Assembly: GCA_012295275.1 (NCBI GenBank)
Contig: CM022674.1
Coordinates: 1,423,177-1,460,676, forward strand
Direction: 5' to 3'
DNA length: 37,500 nucleotides
Source: Chrysomallon squamiferum
Taxonomy: Eukaryota; Mollusca; Gastropoda; Neomphalida; Peltospiridae
Below the pieces are notes generated by a model. It was not told where the DNA came from. It saw only the letters and a list, made by a program, of their open reading frames with translations, and did no database searches. Each line of letters starts with the position of its first letter. The stretch's first letter is position 1. Positions 1 through 31,767 of this stretch are shown here, piece after piece. The position numbers were made by a program, and so were the translations under genes.

Positions 1-304
1 TAATAATAAAAAATAATTAAGAAAAATAAATGAAAATAAGACTTTTAGATGTTTGATCCTCATTTCTTTTTAAACTAGAGACATCACATAAACTGTAAAC
101 TATTAGATCTGCTAAAATTTGTTTAGTCACTTGTTTGTTTTACATTAGTGATACAAAAACATGACAGAAAAGAAAATGGCCACATAATAGCTTGCAGTAA
201 TTTTGTTCATTATTAGCAAAGATTGTTTGCCAGATATAAATAAACAATTTCGTGAAAGGTACAAAATTTAATTAGGCTGTATGTGTGGACCAGTATAGGT
301 ACAG

Positions 305-340
<36 letters not shown>

Positions 341-429
341 AAGTAGATTTAAATAATGAAAAGAAAAATGTGGTGTGTCTCGGTAACAAGCTGCTCTATG
401 AAACACATATTCAAACATGGCAAAAATTA

Positions 430-910
430 ATACAAACCTGTAAAAATATTTATTTAAAAAGAAAAAAAAAGAAAAAAAGTTATATATCTCTTCATGTTTG
501 ATGTGAACACCTGAATTATTTCACTCCTTCACATTGTGGATAAAAACACTGGATCACAACAAGTAGTTACTCTTTTAGCGCGAAACACTCAAACATTCAC
601 TCTCTCTCTTTCACTCACACTTTTTTTCGTCCCATTTTTTTTCTTTCTCTCAAGTGTCCAATTTTCATCTCTCCGTTTCAGTTTTGTCATTCAATCATGT
701 CTCTTATTTTTTTTCTTCTTTTTCTTTTTTTCTTTCTGTTTTTTTTCCCCCAACAATCTCTTTGTTGCCGTCATCTGGGCAGAAGTACAGCAGACACGTT
801 CAGATCCAGTGACAAAACAACGATGTTGACAATGATGATGACGATGATGTGAACGATGATTTTTATACACAATTACGTCTATGTACACATAGAAGGTTCA
901 GCTGTTTATG
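430..910 (-). other. CTDNEP1: Probable CTDNEP1 3' UTR
   Basis: Between the TAG and the window edge there is no further coding similarity. The first clear AATAAA on the minus strand downstream of the stop is at 454-449, so a transcript end near 430 is plausible. The stretch holds pyrimidine tracts and a poly-T/TTC run (about 700-750). The UTR end is an inference. Confidence 0.45.
449..454 (-). terminator. Candidate polyadenylation signal for CTDNEP1
   Basis: TTTATT on the plus strand reads AATAAA on the transcript strand, about 460 nt past the stop codon. In DNA this AT-rich such hexamers arise often by chance, so this is only the first plausible site. Confidence 0.3.
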
Positions 911-1056
911 CTACCAAGTTCTCTGTAGATGCAAGTTTCGACAGAGAACTGATCGTATATCACTGCAAAACCTCAGTGCGTCCAGCATTGGTAAAAGACA
1001 GAGAAGAGCTGTGTCTGTAGCTTCACAGAACCAAGACTTTATTGGAATAGCATTAT
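911..1056 (-). CDS. CTDNEP1: CTDNEP1 coding exon 7 and stop (residues 196-243)
   Basis: 146 nt from the acceptor TCTTTCAG to TAG at 913-911. It encodes NAIPIKSWF, then [15 protein letters not shown] and the C-terminal [10 protein letters not shown]202 in PIKSW is the conserved HAD lysine region. Four cysteines (206, 215, 226, 234) replace residues that are Ser, Asn or Thr in the vertebrate protein. Confidence 0.95.
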
Positions 1057-1194
1057 CTGAAAGATTTAGTGCCATTATAAATAAAAATATATATATACGA
1101 AAAACATTTTAAAATATTCATAATCATACATAAATCAATATTAATAAATAAACCATCTGAAATAATCTAATATATAATAATAATAAATAATAAC

Positions 1195-1230
<36 letters not shown>

Positions 1231-2246
1231 CAATAGGAAACATTTTAATATATTTATAAAATGTGTGTGCACGTTGAACATAAAAATCTGAAATAATTTT
1301 AATATAATCTGAATTTAAAAATAGTTATATTTAAAGATATATATAAAAATATTTTAATATATATAAATTAAAACATAACAACGTCTGAAATGAAATAAAT
1401 AAAGTTTTAATATAAAATAAATAAATAAAAATTTCAGTTATAAATTATACTCACTGGGAAAAGATCTGTATGCTACAGGTGAATTGTCAAGAATAAATAT
1501 ACTGGACAAATCATTACATATATTGGAGAGATCTTTTGTATAACTGCCACAGTCTAAATGACAATGCTGAAACAAAAACAAATAAACAAATAGACAGGGA
1601 GCAATATATATACATATAGATATACAGTTTTAACATTTGAATTAATTCTTTTTTTAAATTTGCAGGAAATCCACTTGTAATTGGCATATATATATATATA
1701 TCTATCTATCTAAAAACTTTAAAAAATTTTTAAAGTTTGCATGAAAATCTATTTATGGCTAAAAACCACAGATATAAAGAGAGAGGACACCCACTTATCT
1801 GTTAGCAGCAAGTAATCTTTTATATATGCCTACCCACAGACAGTAGAAACTATAATCAAAGGGTGAACAGGAAAAGGAGATTTTTAATACAAATCAGATT
1901 TAAAATACTAAAAATAATAATAAAAAACAAAAAAATGTATTTATCATATATTTTCTGTAATCCATTTTAAAGACACTGTAAATCACTATTTTCTTCTTTT
2001 TTGTGTGTGCCACACAGACCTGCCTATAATATCTTCGATTAAGTATTCCCCGATTGTTATCTAATTTATCTGCTACTGCTGCTCCATATACTTCCATGCT
2101 AGCAGTAAAAACAACCAAGTCATACCACTGGCTAACCTGGAAAATAAATAAACTGATGAACAAATGCATTTTACTTGCTATGAAAATGAAGTACAGCTGT
2201 AATAAATTCAAACAAATGGTACCGTTTGACCGAACATTACAAGATA

Positions 2247-2284
<38 letters not shown>

Positions 2285-3656
2285 AAAAAGGAACGGTTAG
2301 TGCAATGAAGTAATTTCACTGGTTGTTCAATGAAATAAAATAAGTAAAGATAAAAATAAAAGCAGTGTAGAGCTGAGTTTTGAGTTGAGTTGGAGTTGAA
2401 GTAGTGAGGGTTAGAGTAAGAGTAAGAGTAGGAGTAGGAGTAGGAGTAGGAGTAGGAGTAGGAGTAGGAGTAGGAACAGGATTAGGAGTAGAGTAGTTAT
2501 AGAATAGAGATGGATTAGAAAAGAGTAGAGTAGATTTAGAACAGTAGATTAGAATAGACATTTAAACATTTTAAAACGTGATAGTCAAATATAATTTTAA
2601 TCTAAAACAATTCTTACAACTTCCAAGAAAAAATCTACATGTGGCCTCTTGTGAACAAAAAACCTCACAGGATGCCTGTCTATAGTAACCTGAAAATAAA
2701 ACATAATAAAGTTAAAAAATATATATTTGAGAAATAATATTTTGAAAACAAAATCTGGCTATAATGACAATGATGAAATTAAAAACAGTGATAACAACAG
2801 TAATAATTTGTTACTTAATAGGACATTTCAGTACAGTAGCTGATAATAATAAAACAGTAATAATAGTAATAAATGAACAATAGCTGGAGTAATGATAGTG
2901 AATACAAAAATAGTGACAGTAACAATAAGAATGTCAACCATGACAATAACAGGAAAACAATAATGTGCTATTTATTCCAAGTATATAATTTTGCCACAAC
3001 AGTTGTACTTAAAACAATAAAGAAATAAAGACCTAAAAACACAATCTGATTGTGATAATAATAATAATGACAATAATAATAATAAATGCAGCAATAATAA
3101 TAATGACAATAATACATAAATGCTGTGTACATCAAGTACAATATGTTGTAATAATAATTTTAAAAAAAGAAACAAAAAATAACTATAAAATTAATAACAG
3201 AAACATCAAGAACATAAATGTTACCAAATATTTAACAATTTCATTAGCATGGAAAAGTGTAAAATTACTTACTCCAAATATATAAAATCTTGTTTCAGTA
3301 ATAAAAACTTTAAATAATTAAAATCATGACGCATTTTTAGGAACATAAATATTAATATAACAATAATAAAAGTTATAAGAACACTGTGAAAAGAATAATG
3401 TCCTATTTACTCAAAATACACAAACATGTTGCATATTAACAAAACGTGCAATAATGGAACTTAGGACTTACTTTTAGAACAAAATCTGGAGGTGTTCCTG
3501 GTTTTACTGTTTGTCGAATGACTCCATCGTGATGTGAGTGTATCAGCGTTTCATCCAGATCTAGAACCAGTGTTTTCTTTTTTAACATACCTGAAACATT
3601 GCAGATAACAAACATGAGAGAGAAGAGAGAGACACACAAAACAGAAGACAAGGATG

Positions 3657-3736
<80 letters not shown>

Positions 3737-4147
3737 GAAAACAGACAAAAGATGGAGAAAATGAGAGGAGTGAGAAACAGCTGAAAAAAGATGAAAGAAG
3801 GAACAAAAGAAACAAAATAGAATGAGAAAGAGACAGTTGAAGAAAGACAGCATAATGCTTTTATTCTCCTATCCTAATAAAAATATGAATCATATTAATG
3901 TTGAACACTGCAATAAAACATTTGTAAACAGATAAAAATACAGTTAAGTTGAAATAAAACTGACTTACTTAGCCTATGTTTGGAAAGCGGAGACAGTGTG
4001 ACTATTTCATATTTGACAGTCTGATGTTGTATTACCTGGAAATAATAAATAAAAAAATAAATAAATAAACAAATAATTATATCTATCTATCTATGTATGT
4101 ATGTATGTATGTATGTATGTATGTATGTATGTATGTATGTATGTATG

Positions 4148-4202
<55 letters not shown>

Positions 4203-5471
4203 ATATATATAAACAAATAAATAAATAATATATACACATTTAAACAAATAAATAAATAAATAAAAATTTAAAACCAACAACAATTACCCAAGTAAATAAA
4301 TTTCATTATTAACAGTTTAAACATTTCTTCTTTTCTTCTGCTTGATACTGGAAATTAAACTCACTATTGCCTTTTCAAAGGAACCATAAATAAACGCTAG
4401 TGACTGATAGGTCAGTCATGGCTGATCAGATCATATATTGAAGTCACAGAGATGATGAATGATCAGATTCAGTGACATTAAAAACGAAATCTTTTAAATA
4501 TATAATCAGTCAATATGCTCAATCTTAAAACTGTTTTCAACATTCTCACAGTCAGTAAATTATATATATATATAAAATTTTAAAATTAGAATTAAAAAAG
4601 AAAATCAAAACACTATAAACCTGTTTACAGAAGAAGAAAATATTTATAACATTTTAATTAAATTAATAATGACTCAGATCAGTACTTAAGTTCCATTATG
4701 TGAGATATTTTCAGGTTTATGTGCAATAAAATTAACATTTAAATGTCGTATCGTGACTAAACAACAATTGGTTGTATAACCTTTTTTTCTTTTTCCTCAG
4801 TAACTGAATATGTAGTAACATAATATACAGGATTTCCATTCATAAGTGATGTTTTTATTTGATCTTGATACCAGTGTCACATCAGATATATGACAATAAA
4901 GCAGTAATGTAATACATGTACCGACAACACAAAAAAAAAAAAAAAAAAAAAAAAAATAATAAAATAAAATAAAATAAAATAAAATAAAATTAATTAATTA
5001 ATTAATTAAAACATGATTAAAAAATAACAACAATAATGACAAAAACTATTAATGTACTGATATCAAGCACAAAATATAATAAATTTGAAAATAATAAATA
5101 AATAAATAAATAAATAAATAAACAAAAATACAAAACAAAAATTTGTAATTTTGTTCTCTTTGTAACCTGGTTTGTAAATAAAACATTTGATTAGCTCTGT
5201 TTCAAGAGTTATTATGAAAGAAAAAGGTAACTAGATCTTCTTCTTGTTCTTTGTCATCTGTGGTGACACAGAGATGTTTCATACTAGACAGGTTAACGTT
5301 AAAGGAGAAATTCAGTCAACCAGATAAAGATAAAATTGCATTAAGTAGAAAAGATACTCGGGTTTAGCTCTAATCAAAGATTTTTTTTTTTCAGTAGGTC
5401 AGGTTAGTATTACAAATCATAAATTGATTATTTTGTTTATTTATTAAGAATAAATATATTACCAGAATTTT

Positions 5472-5535
<64 letters not shown>

Positions 5536-8500
5536 ACAGAAGAAAAAGAGGAGAAAGGACAGAAAATGAATGATGTATGAATGTGTGTGTGTGTGTTTAT
5601 GTGTGTATATATACATATGAAATGACTGAGGAAATGACAAAGGGAAAGAGAAAAATAAATACTTTTGTTTTATCCTAATAAAAATGTTAACTGTATCTAT
5701 CTGTACATGAATGAGAAAAATAGTGGGATACTGGTACAGAAAGGTAAAATGAAAAAAAAAAAAAAAAAAAACAAGAGAGATAAAATGAAAAATAACCCCC
5801 AAAAACAAGAGAGATAAAATGAAAAAGATAACAAGGGAGGGGAAAAACGAGAGAAACAGAACAAGTAAGTGATTAAAAGGATAGAATTAAAAAAGAAAGA
5901 GAGAAAAATGGGTCAGTAGCAGCTATTCGCCATCCCATCCCATCATCAGAAACTAATTATATTTTCAATCCTGCTAAATCTCGCTTACATAACACTAACA
6001 AGTGGCTTCTGTGACATTCTGTAGCTTTAACCTAGTGCAATGCAGCAGCCCAGCAAGCAATGCATCCTTTGAAACAACATTAACATGCCTGCTAGCCAAA
6101 GGCTAAAAGTTTGCAGAGATTGAAGAAAACAAGCTAGAAATAGTTCAGAACGCTTTAATGATGTGCTTGGGGCTCAAGATGAAGTCAGAGTCTCTGGCTA
6201 TTTCTAAGTGAAATGCTGATAGCAATGGCGGTTAATCTGTGGAGTCTGTAGTCGTGGCCTCTGTATAAGGACATCTGGTTATTTTCAAGATATAAATACA
6301 AACATGATTTGATCACGTGTTTGAAGGAATATATAAAATTATAAACCTGAAAATAATTATTTAGCTTAAAGAAAAAGAAAATAATAATAACTTCAACTGA
6401 AAATATTTAATTTATATGGCTAGTTTCTTTTCTATGAGAAATTTGTCATGACTTTTGTTTATTTTCAAGATTTGCAGAACAGGATGAAATAATTAAAGGA
6501 ATATTCTAAATATTTATCTTCAACACACACATATACATACAATACCATGTTTTTAAACTTTTGTTTCCATTAGTTTGTTATTATTATTATTATAATTATC
6601 ATTATTATCACAATTATTTATTTATTGGCTAATAATGATAATAATAATAGGAGGTTTTTATTTTTATTTGTGTTTTTACCTTTTTATTAATTCTAACATT
6701 ATTAGGTTACATTTCAAGCTACAGTAATGTCAGCATACTTTTGTCACTGTAACAAACTAGAAATGTCAGTGCACTGTTATCACTGTAACAAACTAGAAAT
6801 GTCTGTATGCTGTTATTACTGTAACAAACTAGAAATGTCAGTGTACTGTTATCACTGTAACAAACTAGAAATGTCAATACAGTTATCACTGTAACAAACT
6901 AGAAATGTCAGTGTACTGTTATCACTGTAACAAACTAGAAATGTCAGTGTACTGTTATCACTGTAACATATTAGAAATGTCAGTGTACTGTTATCACTGT
7001 AACAAACTAGAAATGTCAGTGTACTGTTATCACTGTAACAAACTAGAAATGTCAGTGTACTGTTATCACTGTAACAAACTAGAAATGTCAGTGTACTGTT
7101 ATCACTGTAACAAACTAGAAATGTCAGTGTACTGTTATTACTGTAACAAACCAGAAAAGTCAGTGTACTGTTATAACTGTAACAAACTAGAAATGTCAGT
7201 GTTATGTTATCACTGTAACAAACTAGAAATGTCAGTGTACTGGTATTACTGTAACAAACTAGAAATGTCAGTGTACTGTTATCACTGTAACAAACTAGAA
7301 AAGTCAGTGTACTGTTATCACTGTAACAAACTAGAAATGTCAGTGTACTGTTATCACTGTAACAAACCAGAAAAGTCAGTGTACTGTTATAACTGTAACA
7401 AACTAGAAATGTCAGTGTTATGTTATCACTGTAACAAACTAGAAATGTCAGTGTACTGGTATTACTGTAACAAACTATAAATGTCAGTGTACTGTTATCA
7501 CTGTAACAAACTAGAAAAGTCAGTGTACTGTTATCACTGTAACAAACTAGAAATGTCAGTGTACTGTTATCACTGTATTATTACTATTATCTAGGAAAGT
7601 TGTATATTTGATGGATTTTTCTGTTATATCTTTTTTTTAAAAACAATGATTCAAAGCAAGGTCAAGTCAAGGGTGCCATTAATCCATCTACAGCTGTTAC
7701 CATCATTATAATATTTCAAAAAAAAAAAAATAATAATAATAATCATAATAATAAAATAAATTTATAAATAAATAAATAGTTAAAAAAAAAAATTAAAATT
7801 AAAAAAAAAAAAACACAGCATAAAATTATAATTAAAAAAATCAAAATAAAATTATAATTAAACAAATGATGCTTGTGTAACTTTTTGGCATTAAGTTATA
7901 TCAAAAATCTATAAATAAGTAAACATCTTTTTTGATTTGTTATGACATTAACGTAGGATAAACTTAAAGATAAGCGTCTGTAGTTGACAGTCAAATTAAC
8001 TAGGTGACCTGGTTAAGTTGTTTACCAAAAATAGAAAATGGGACATGAGCAGAATCCACCTCTATGAACTCCCTCATTCAGGCTCACACTTAGACCTACA
8101 TGCTATCAATTTATGTCAACAATTGTACATCTAACAATCGTTAAGTTCTTTAAATTCGTTCTATCTTCAGATTTTGTCATTTGGTTACCTGGCAAATATG
8201 TAAAGTACATATGCAACCAAAAGAATTATAATATATATTGAATGTAACTATTATTTAATGGTACGTTTAAATCCATGAAGTACAAATTACTGTTATAATT
8301 TTATTTTATTTATTTATTTTTGTTGTAATTTATATTTTTATTTTCAATGATTTATGTATTTTATTTATATTATTATTTTATTTATTTATTTATTATCATG
8401 ATTTTTTTTCATTGTTGTTGTTGTTTATTACATTTAAAATTACAATTTACAATGAATGCTCCTGAAATAAAATTATAAACCTGAAAAAAAAATTGTTGTA

Positions 8501-8865
8501 ATTAATTTATTTTCTGTATGCCACAGTATTATTCACCAGTAGATAATGTATTTTTGCATTTTGTGTTCTGGTGGGTTAACATCTAACTGATAAATATTAT
8601 CCATTTTCTTTAAAGATGATTGAACATGCTTATATGCAGTTTACACACCTATTTGCGTTTGTTACTAATTAAGCCCAAAAATATTTGCTTAATGAGGCAA
8701 GGATTCGAAGCAATCATATTTCATAACATCACTCAAGATAAATCACTTACAAATTATTTTGAGGTGAAGGCCAGTTTGGGAAATAAATTAGATAAGGACA
8801 TAATGCACTAGTTTACTTTTTGCTTTTGACAATCTATTTATCTATCTTATCTGTTTATCCATCTG

Positions 8866-8898
<33 letters not shown>

Positions 8899-8974
8899 AT
8901 AAATATATTTTATTTTTTTGTTCACCTTATCTATCTATCTATATAAATATATTTTATTTTTTTGTTCACCTTTT

Positions 8975-9007
<33 letters not shown>

Positions 9008-10076
9008 ATAAATATATTTTTTTTTTTTTCACCTTATCTATCTATCTATCTATATAAATATATTTTATTTTTTTGTTCACCTTTTTACCTAGAGCAAGAG
9101 TAGATGTTGATAAAGAGATAAGACTTTTAGTTATATACAGTCTCGGTCAGTTTCACAGTCTATGTCATTTCCATTTTAAAGTAACTTTAAATAAGAAGCT
9201 CATGTTTTGAATTATGTTACTTAATATTCTTATTCTCTATTATTCAGCTGTTATCAAACAATCACTACCACCCACAAAAGGGGATTATGGGCAAAACTCC
9301 AAAGTAAAAATGCTGTCTCAGAACAACTAGTCTTGTGATATATGTGACACATTGTCAGCTGTACTTTTTCTGACAATACCAGAACAAATTCTAGATAAAC
9401 TGGTCCATCCTATATGTGTTGACATACTGACTAAAGAAAAAGGGTTATATCTAAAAATAAAAATTATTAAACAGTACTTTGGTTTGTTATACTTCATTAT
9501 TAATTACTAGAGAGATGGATAAAATCGCAGCCTGGAAGTATGCAGACATATTTATACTAATTCCTTATATCAAAGCTACACTCAGAATTTGTTACTGATA
9601 AATTGCCTTCATCATTATCATTATGCTATCGGACAGTCTCTGAATCATTCAGCATTAATGTGTCATGAAGTCAAAGTAATTTGTCATATTTCAATATGGT
9701 TTTGAATACTCAGCACTCTGTAGGTTATAACATAATGGTAACCGAAGGTGTATTAATCATTAATGCTCAGGCAGGTACTAAAACTAACTTCAACAAGACT
9801 AACATTCGTAAAAGACTGGATTAAACATTACTGAAAGATATATCCAATACTGGAAAATGCCAAAACAACAGCATATTCGTATATCAATAACAAGCATTAC
9901 AGATATTTGTATCATGCATCTTTAAAAAGATATCTGAAATATTTCCGTGATATTATTACAAATTAAATGACACCTACCGCACGAACTTGCCGTCTGAAGC
10001 AGTAACATATAAAACTCCATATCTTGGCAGCTAATAAAAAGAATCCACGCAATCCCATAACAATGTACTTAAACAT
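911..10076 (-). CDS. CTDNEP1: CTDNEP1 (Dullard) nuclear envelope/ER phosphatase, complete spliced gene
   Basis: Seven coding exons on the minus strand (10076-9978, 4035-3969, 3590-3472, 2689-2618, 2136-2020, 1566-1455, 1056-911) join to 732 nt, which is 243 codons plus TAG. The human protein has 244 residues. Every intron is GT-AG and the frame is continuous. The protein matches CTDNEP1 end to end: an N-terminal hydrophobic segment (about residues 11-27), the catalytic DLDET (nucleophile D66, acid/base D68), FTAS (129-132), LDNSP (184-188), PIKSW (200-204) and the [10 protein letters not shown] block near the C terminus. The family is a Ser/Thr phosphatase of the HAD/FCP-SCP class, anchored in the nuclear envelope and ER. 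It acts with CNEP1R1 to dephosphorylate lipin, so it controls membrane lipid synthesis and nuclear shape, and it has also been tied to BMP signalling. All catalytic residues are present, so I infer a functional gene. The start is the first in-frame ATG after an in-frame stop at 10175-10173. Oddity: nine cysteines, most of them in the C-terminal third. Confidence 0.97.
1057..1454 (-). other. CTDNEP1: CTDNEP1 intron 6
   Basis: 398 bp, very AT-rich, containing a (TAA)n run (about 1174-1229) and many ATAAAT segments. Nothing else is seen. Confidence 0.85.
1455..1566 (-). CDS. CTDNEP1: CTDNEP1 coding exon 6 (residues 159-195 plus 1 nt)
   Basis: 112 nt; acceptor TTTCAG, donor GTGAGT, ending in phase 1. 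It encodes [20 protein letters not shown] and then [22 protein letters not shown] is HAD motif IV of this family. Two extra cysteines (C164, C175) sit at positions that are not cysteine in the vertebrate protein as I recall it. Confidence 0.95.
1567..2019 (-). other. CTDNEP1: CTDNEP1 intron 5
   Basis: 453 bp of AT-rich sequence with a short (TA)n/(TATC)n tract near 1687-1712. No other feature is seen. Confidence 0.85.
2020..2136 (-). CDS. CTDNEP1: CTDNEP1 coding exon 5 (residues 120-158)
   Basis: 117 nt, phase 0 at both ends; acceptor TTTTCCAG, donor GTCTGT. It encodes [20 protein letters not shown] and continues through VADKLDNN to RRYYRQ. FTAS is HAD motif II. The donor GTCTGT is a weak match to GTRAGT, but the frame and the family alignment leave no other option. 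Confidence 0.96.
2137..2617 (-). other. CTDNEP1: CTDNEP1 intron 4 with A-run and GTAGGA hexamers
   Basis: 481 bp. It holds an A-run (about 2250-2281) and a hexanucleotide array of GTAGGA/GTAAGA (about 2412-2474), which fades into diverged GTAGA copies to about 2545. Confidence 0.85.
2618..2689 (-). CDS. CTDNEP1: CTDNEP1 coding exon 4 (residues 96-119)
   Basis: 72 nt, phase 0 at both ends, acceptor TTTTCAG and donor GTAAGA. It encodes [20 protein letters not shown] and then FLEV, a block nearly invariant in CTDNEP1 proteins. The exon is too short for an ORF scan. Confidence 0.95.
2690..3471 (-). other. CTDNEP1: CTDNEP1 intron 3
   Basis: 782 bp of AT-rich DNA with scattered AATAAT/ACAATA runs (especially 3050-3115). 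No coding signal is seen. Confidence 0.85.
3472..3590 (-). CDS. CTDNEP1: CTDNEP1 coding exon 3 with the catalytic DLDET (residues 56-95)
   Basis: 119 nt; acceptor TTTCAG, donor GTAAGT, entering in phase 1 and leaving in phase 0. It encodes the catalytic core [18 protein letters not shown] and the conserved [11 protein letters not shown]. The two aspartates of DLDET (D66, D68) are the phospho-acceptor and the general acid/base of the family. Confidence 0.97.
3591..3968 (-). other. CTDNEP1: CTDNEP1 intron 2 with (GA)n tract
   Basis: 378 bp dominated by a 74-bp (AG)n run (3661-3734; CT on the transcript strand) flanked by degenerate GA-rich sequence. Confidence 0.85.
3969..4035 (-). CDS. CTDNEP1: CTDNEP1 coding exon 2 (residues 34-55 plus 1 nt)
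   Basis: 67 nt between the acceptor TTTCCAG and the donor GTAAGT. It encodes [20 protein letters not shown] and then RL, ending in phase 1. This is the conserved linker between membrane anchor and phosphatase domain in CTDNEP1. It is too short to appear as a stand-alone ORF and was found by matching the family on the minus strand. Confidence 0.95.
4081..4210. repeat. (ATGT)n/(ATCT)n tetranucleotide tract
   Basis: ATCT, then about 14 ATGT, then about 14 ATCT units, ending in a short (TA)n. Confidence 0.95.
5476..5532. repeat. (GA)n microsatellite
   Basis: 57 bp of uninterrupted GA dinucleotides in CTDNEP1 intron 1. Confidence 0.95.
6110..6270 (+). pseudogene. Possible remnant of a non-LTR retrotransposon reverse transcriptase
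   Basis: One frame reads [17 protein letters not shown] and then [11 protein letters not shown] before stops. LE-x-VQN-x-AL-x-x-x-LG is a recurrent motif downstream of the reverse-transcriptase core in many animal LINEs. The patch is also less AT-rich than its surroundings. It is short, broken by stops and not flanked by recognisable ends, so the call rests on one motif and could be chance. Confidence 0.3.
6725..7578. repeat. 36-bp minisatellite, about 23 units, in CTDNEP1 intron 1
   Basis: Tandem copies of a 36-bp unit containing CACTGTAACAAACTAGAAAT. Most units are identical or differ at one to three bases. Units near the left end (6725-6905) are more diverged, and one has an internal deletion. 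The unit length is a multiple of three and one plus-strand frame has no stop, which gives an open frame of 191 codons at 6905-7480 reading [12 protein letters not shown] over and over. Each unit contains a short inverted repeat (CAGTG and CACTG around a 9-nt loop). A block of six units is itself duplicated 216 bp further on. Confidence 0.95.
8858..9085. repeat. Compound (ATCT)n array with a repeated spacer
   Basis: Four (ATCT)n blocks, each followed by nearly the same roughly 40-bp segment (ATATAAATATATTTTATT, a T-run, then TTCACCTT). The four composite units differ mainly in the number of ATCT copies. Confidence 0.9.
9978..10076 (-). CDS. CTDNEP1: CTDNEP1 coding exon 1 (residues 1-33)
   Basis: Starts at the ATG at 10076-10074 and ends in phase 0 before the donor GTAGGT (9977-9972). 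It encodes a short N terminus, the hydrophobic membrane stretch ([17 protein letters not shown]) and the basic RRQVRA. The pattern LAAKIWSF followed by RRQ agrees with the membrane anchor of vertebrate CTDNEP1. It is separated from the next exon by a 5.9-kb intron and lies nearest the divergent promoter. An upstream non-coding exon cannot be excluded. Confidence 0.93.
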
Positions 10077-10859
10077 TAGTGTTGAATAATATCTGTGCTC
10101 AATCCCCTCAAATATTCTGCACCAACACAAACAAATGTTTTCAACTTTAAAGCTATCAAGCGAAATAGATGTCTACTTTCGCATCTATTCCGCCATTGAA
10201 ATCCCACAGGTCAATGCGTTTCAAGAACAGGAAGTGACCTTTCATTATAACTTAGGAAGTACTCTTTTGTCTTTCGTTTTCCTATTTTCTCAGGTATATT
10301 TGCTAAACAGCTGTTCACGTTTATATTAATTAGTGGTTTTATGCATTTTAATAATGTTTTAAATTAATGTTTCTCTACCTGTTTGCAAAATGTATGAACA
10401 TTTTTTTTTTTGAGAATTTTGAAAAATTTATTTTCTTTTTCTTATTTTACTTTTATTATTTTGTTAAATATTCGTTGGTCATAACAACACAGAAAATATT
10501 ACAAGTGCTGTTAACTTATTCCGCTGCTGTTTCTAGCACTGCTACAGTTAATGATGTAACCTTTAGTACTTTCATGATTATTAATATTATTGCTGTATCA
10601 GGAATAGCACCTACTGTTTCTAACATTATCACTACGTTCAATTAGTAGTAGTACTCATTTCACACACTCTATAATTACTCATATGTTGTTACACGAATAG
10701 TACCGTATTTCCGATAGACTGGACTATCTTTTACAGCGCAATAAATGAATAAGTGCTGGTAGAATATTATGCGTCTTTGGAAACCGAAAGTGTTTTGACA
10801 TTTAGTTTTAATTGTTTTATTTGATTAATTTACATCTTCGGATAAAACGTCAAGTGCCA
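10077..10859. promoter_or_regulatory. Shared 5' region of two divergent genes (candidate bidirectional promoter)
   Basis: 783 bp separate the two start codons, which point away from each other. The region is largely free of the simple repeats that fill the rest of the window and has more mixed composition. It contains an ETS-like ACAGGAAGTG (10227-10236) directly followed by ACCT, and a YY1-like CCGCCAT core (near 10190). No clear TATA box sits at a sensible place for either gene. The layout and ETS/YY1-like motifs are typical of TATA-less bidirectional promoters. The transcription start sites themselves cannot be read from sequence. Confidence 0.5.
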
Positions 10860-31734
<20,875 letters not shown>

Positions 31735-31761
31735 TGTGAGAGAAAAAGAGAGGAATAGTTA

Positions 31762-31767
31762 AATAAA
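31762..31767 (+). terminator. Candidate polyadenylation signal of the ankyrin-C2 gene
   Basis: First AATAAA after the stop codon, only 28 nt downstream of TAA. Later copies at 32268 and 32641 are equally possible, and the choice cannot be made from sequence. Confidence 0.35.

Larger units (their letters stand above)
4036..9977 (-). other. CTDNEP1: CTDNEP1 intron 1 (5.9 kb)
   Basis: No exon is supported inside. Contents: an (ATGT)n/(ATCT)n tract (4081-4210), A-rich simple repeats (4929-5125), (GA)n (5476-5532), a less repetitive patch with a possible retrotransposon scrap (about 5930-6270), a 36-bp minisatellite (6725-7578), AT-rich filler, a compound ATCT array (8858-9085), and about 0.9 kb of non-repetitive sequence before exon 1. 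Confidence 0.85.

Noticed and set aside
2412-2474. Interstitial telomere-like hexamers
   Set aside because: The unit GTAGGA is not a telomere motif (TTAGGG type). It is a plain hexanucleotide microsatellite.
3436-3853. Long Ser/Leu open frames over the (GA)n tract
   Set aside because: They are produced by the CT/GA repeat. Only 3472-3590 inside this area is coding (CTDNEP1 exon 3).
6905-7480. 191-codon plus-strand open frame of 12-residue repeats as a real gene
   Set aside because: The frame is open because the minisatellite unit is 36 bp with no stop. There is no promoter, no flanking exon and no non-repeat part. Kept as a repeat with a low-probability coding note.
6725-7578. CRISPR-like array
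   Set aside because: Units are contiguous with no unique spacers, and the genome is eukaryotic.
10135-10329. 64-codon open frame in the divergent promoter region
   Set aside because: Short, no recognisable domain, and it overlaps the probable 5' UTR of CTDNEP1.
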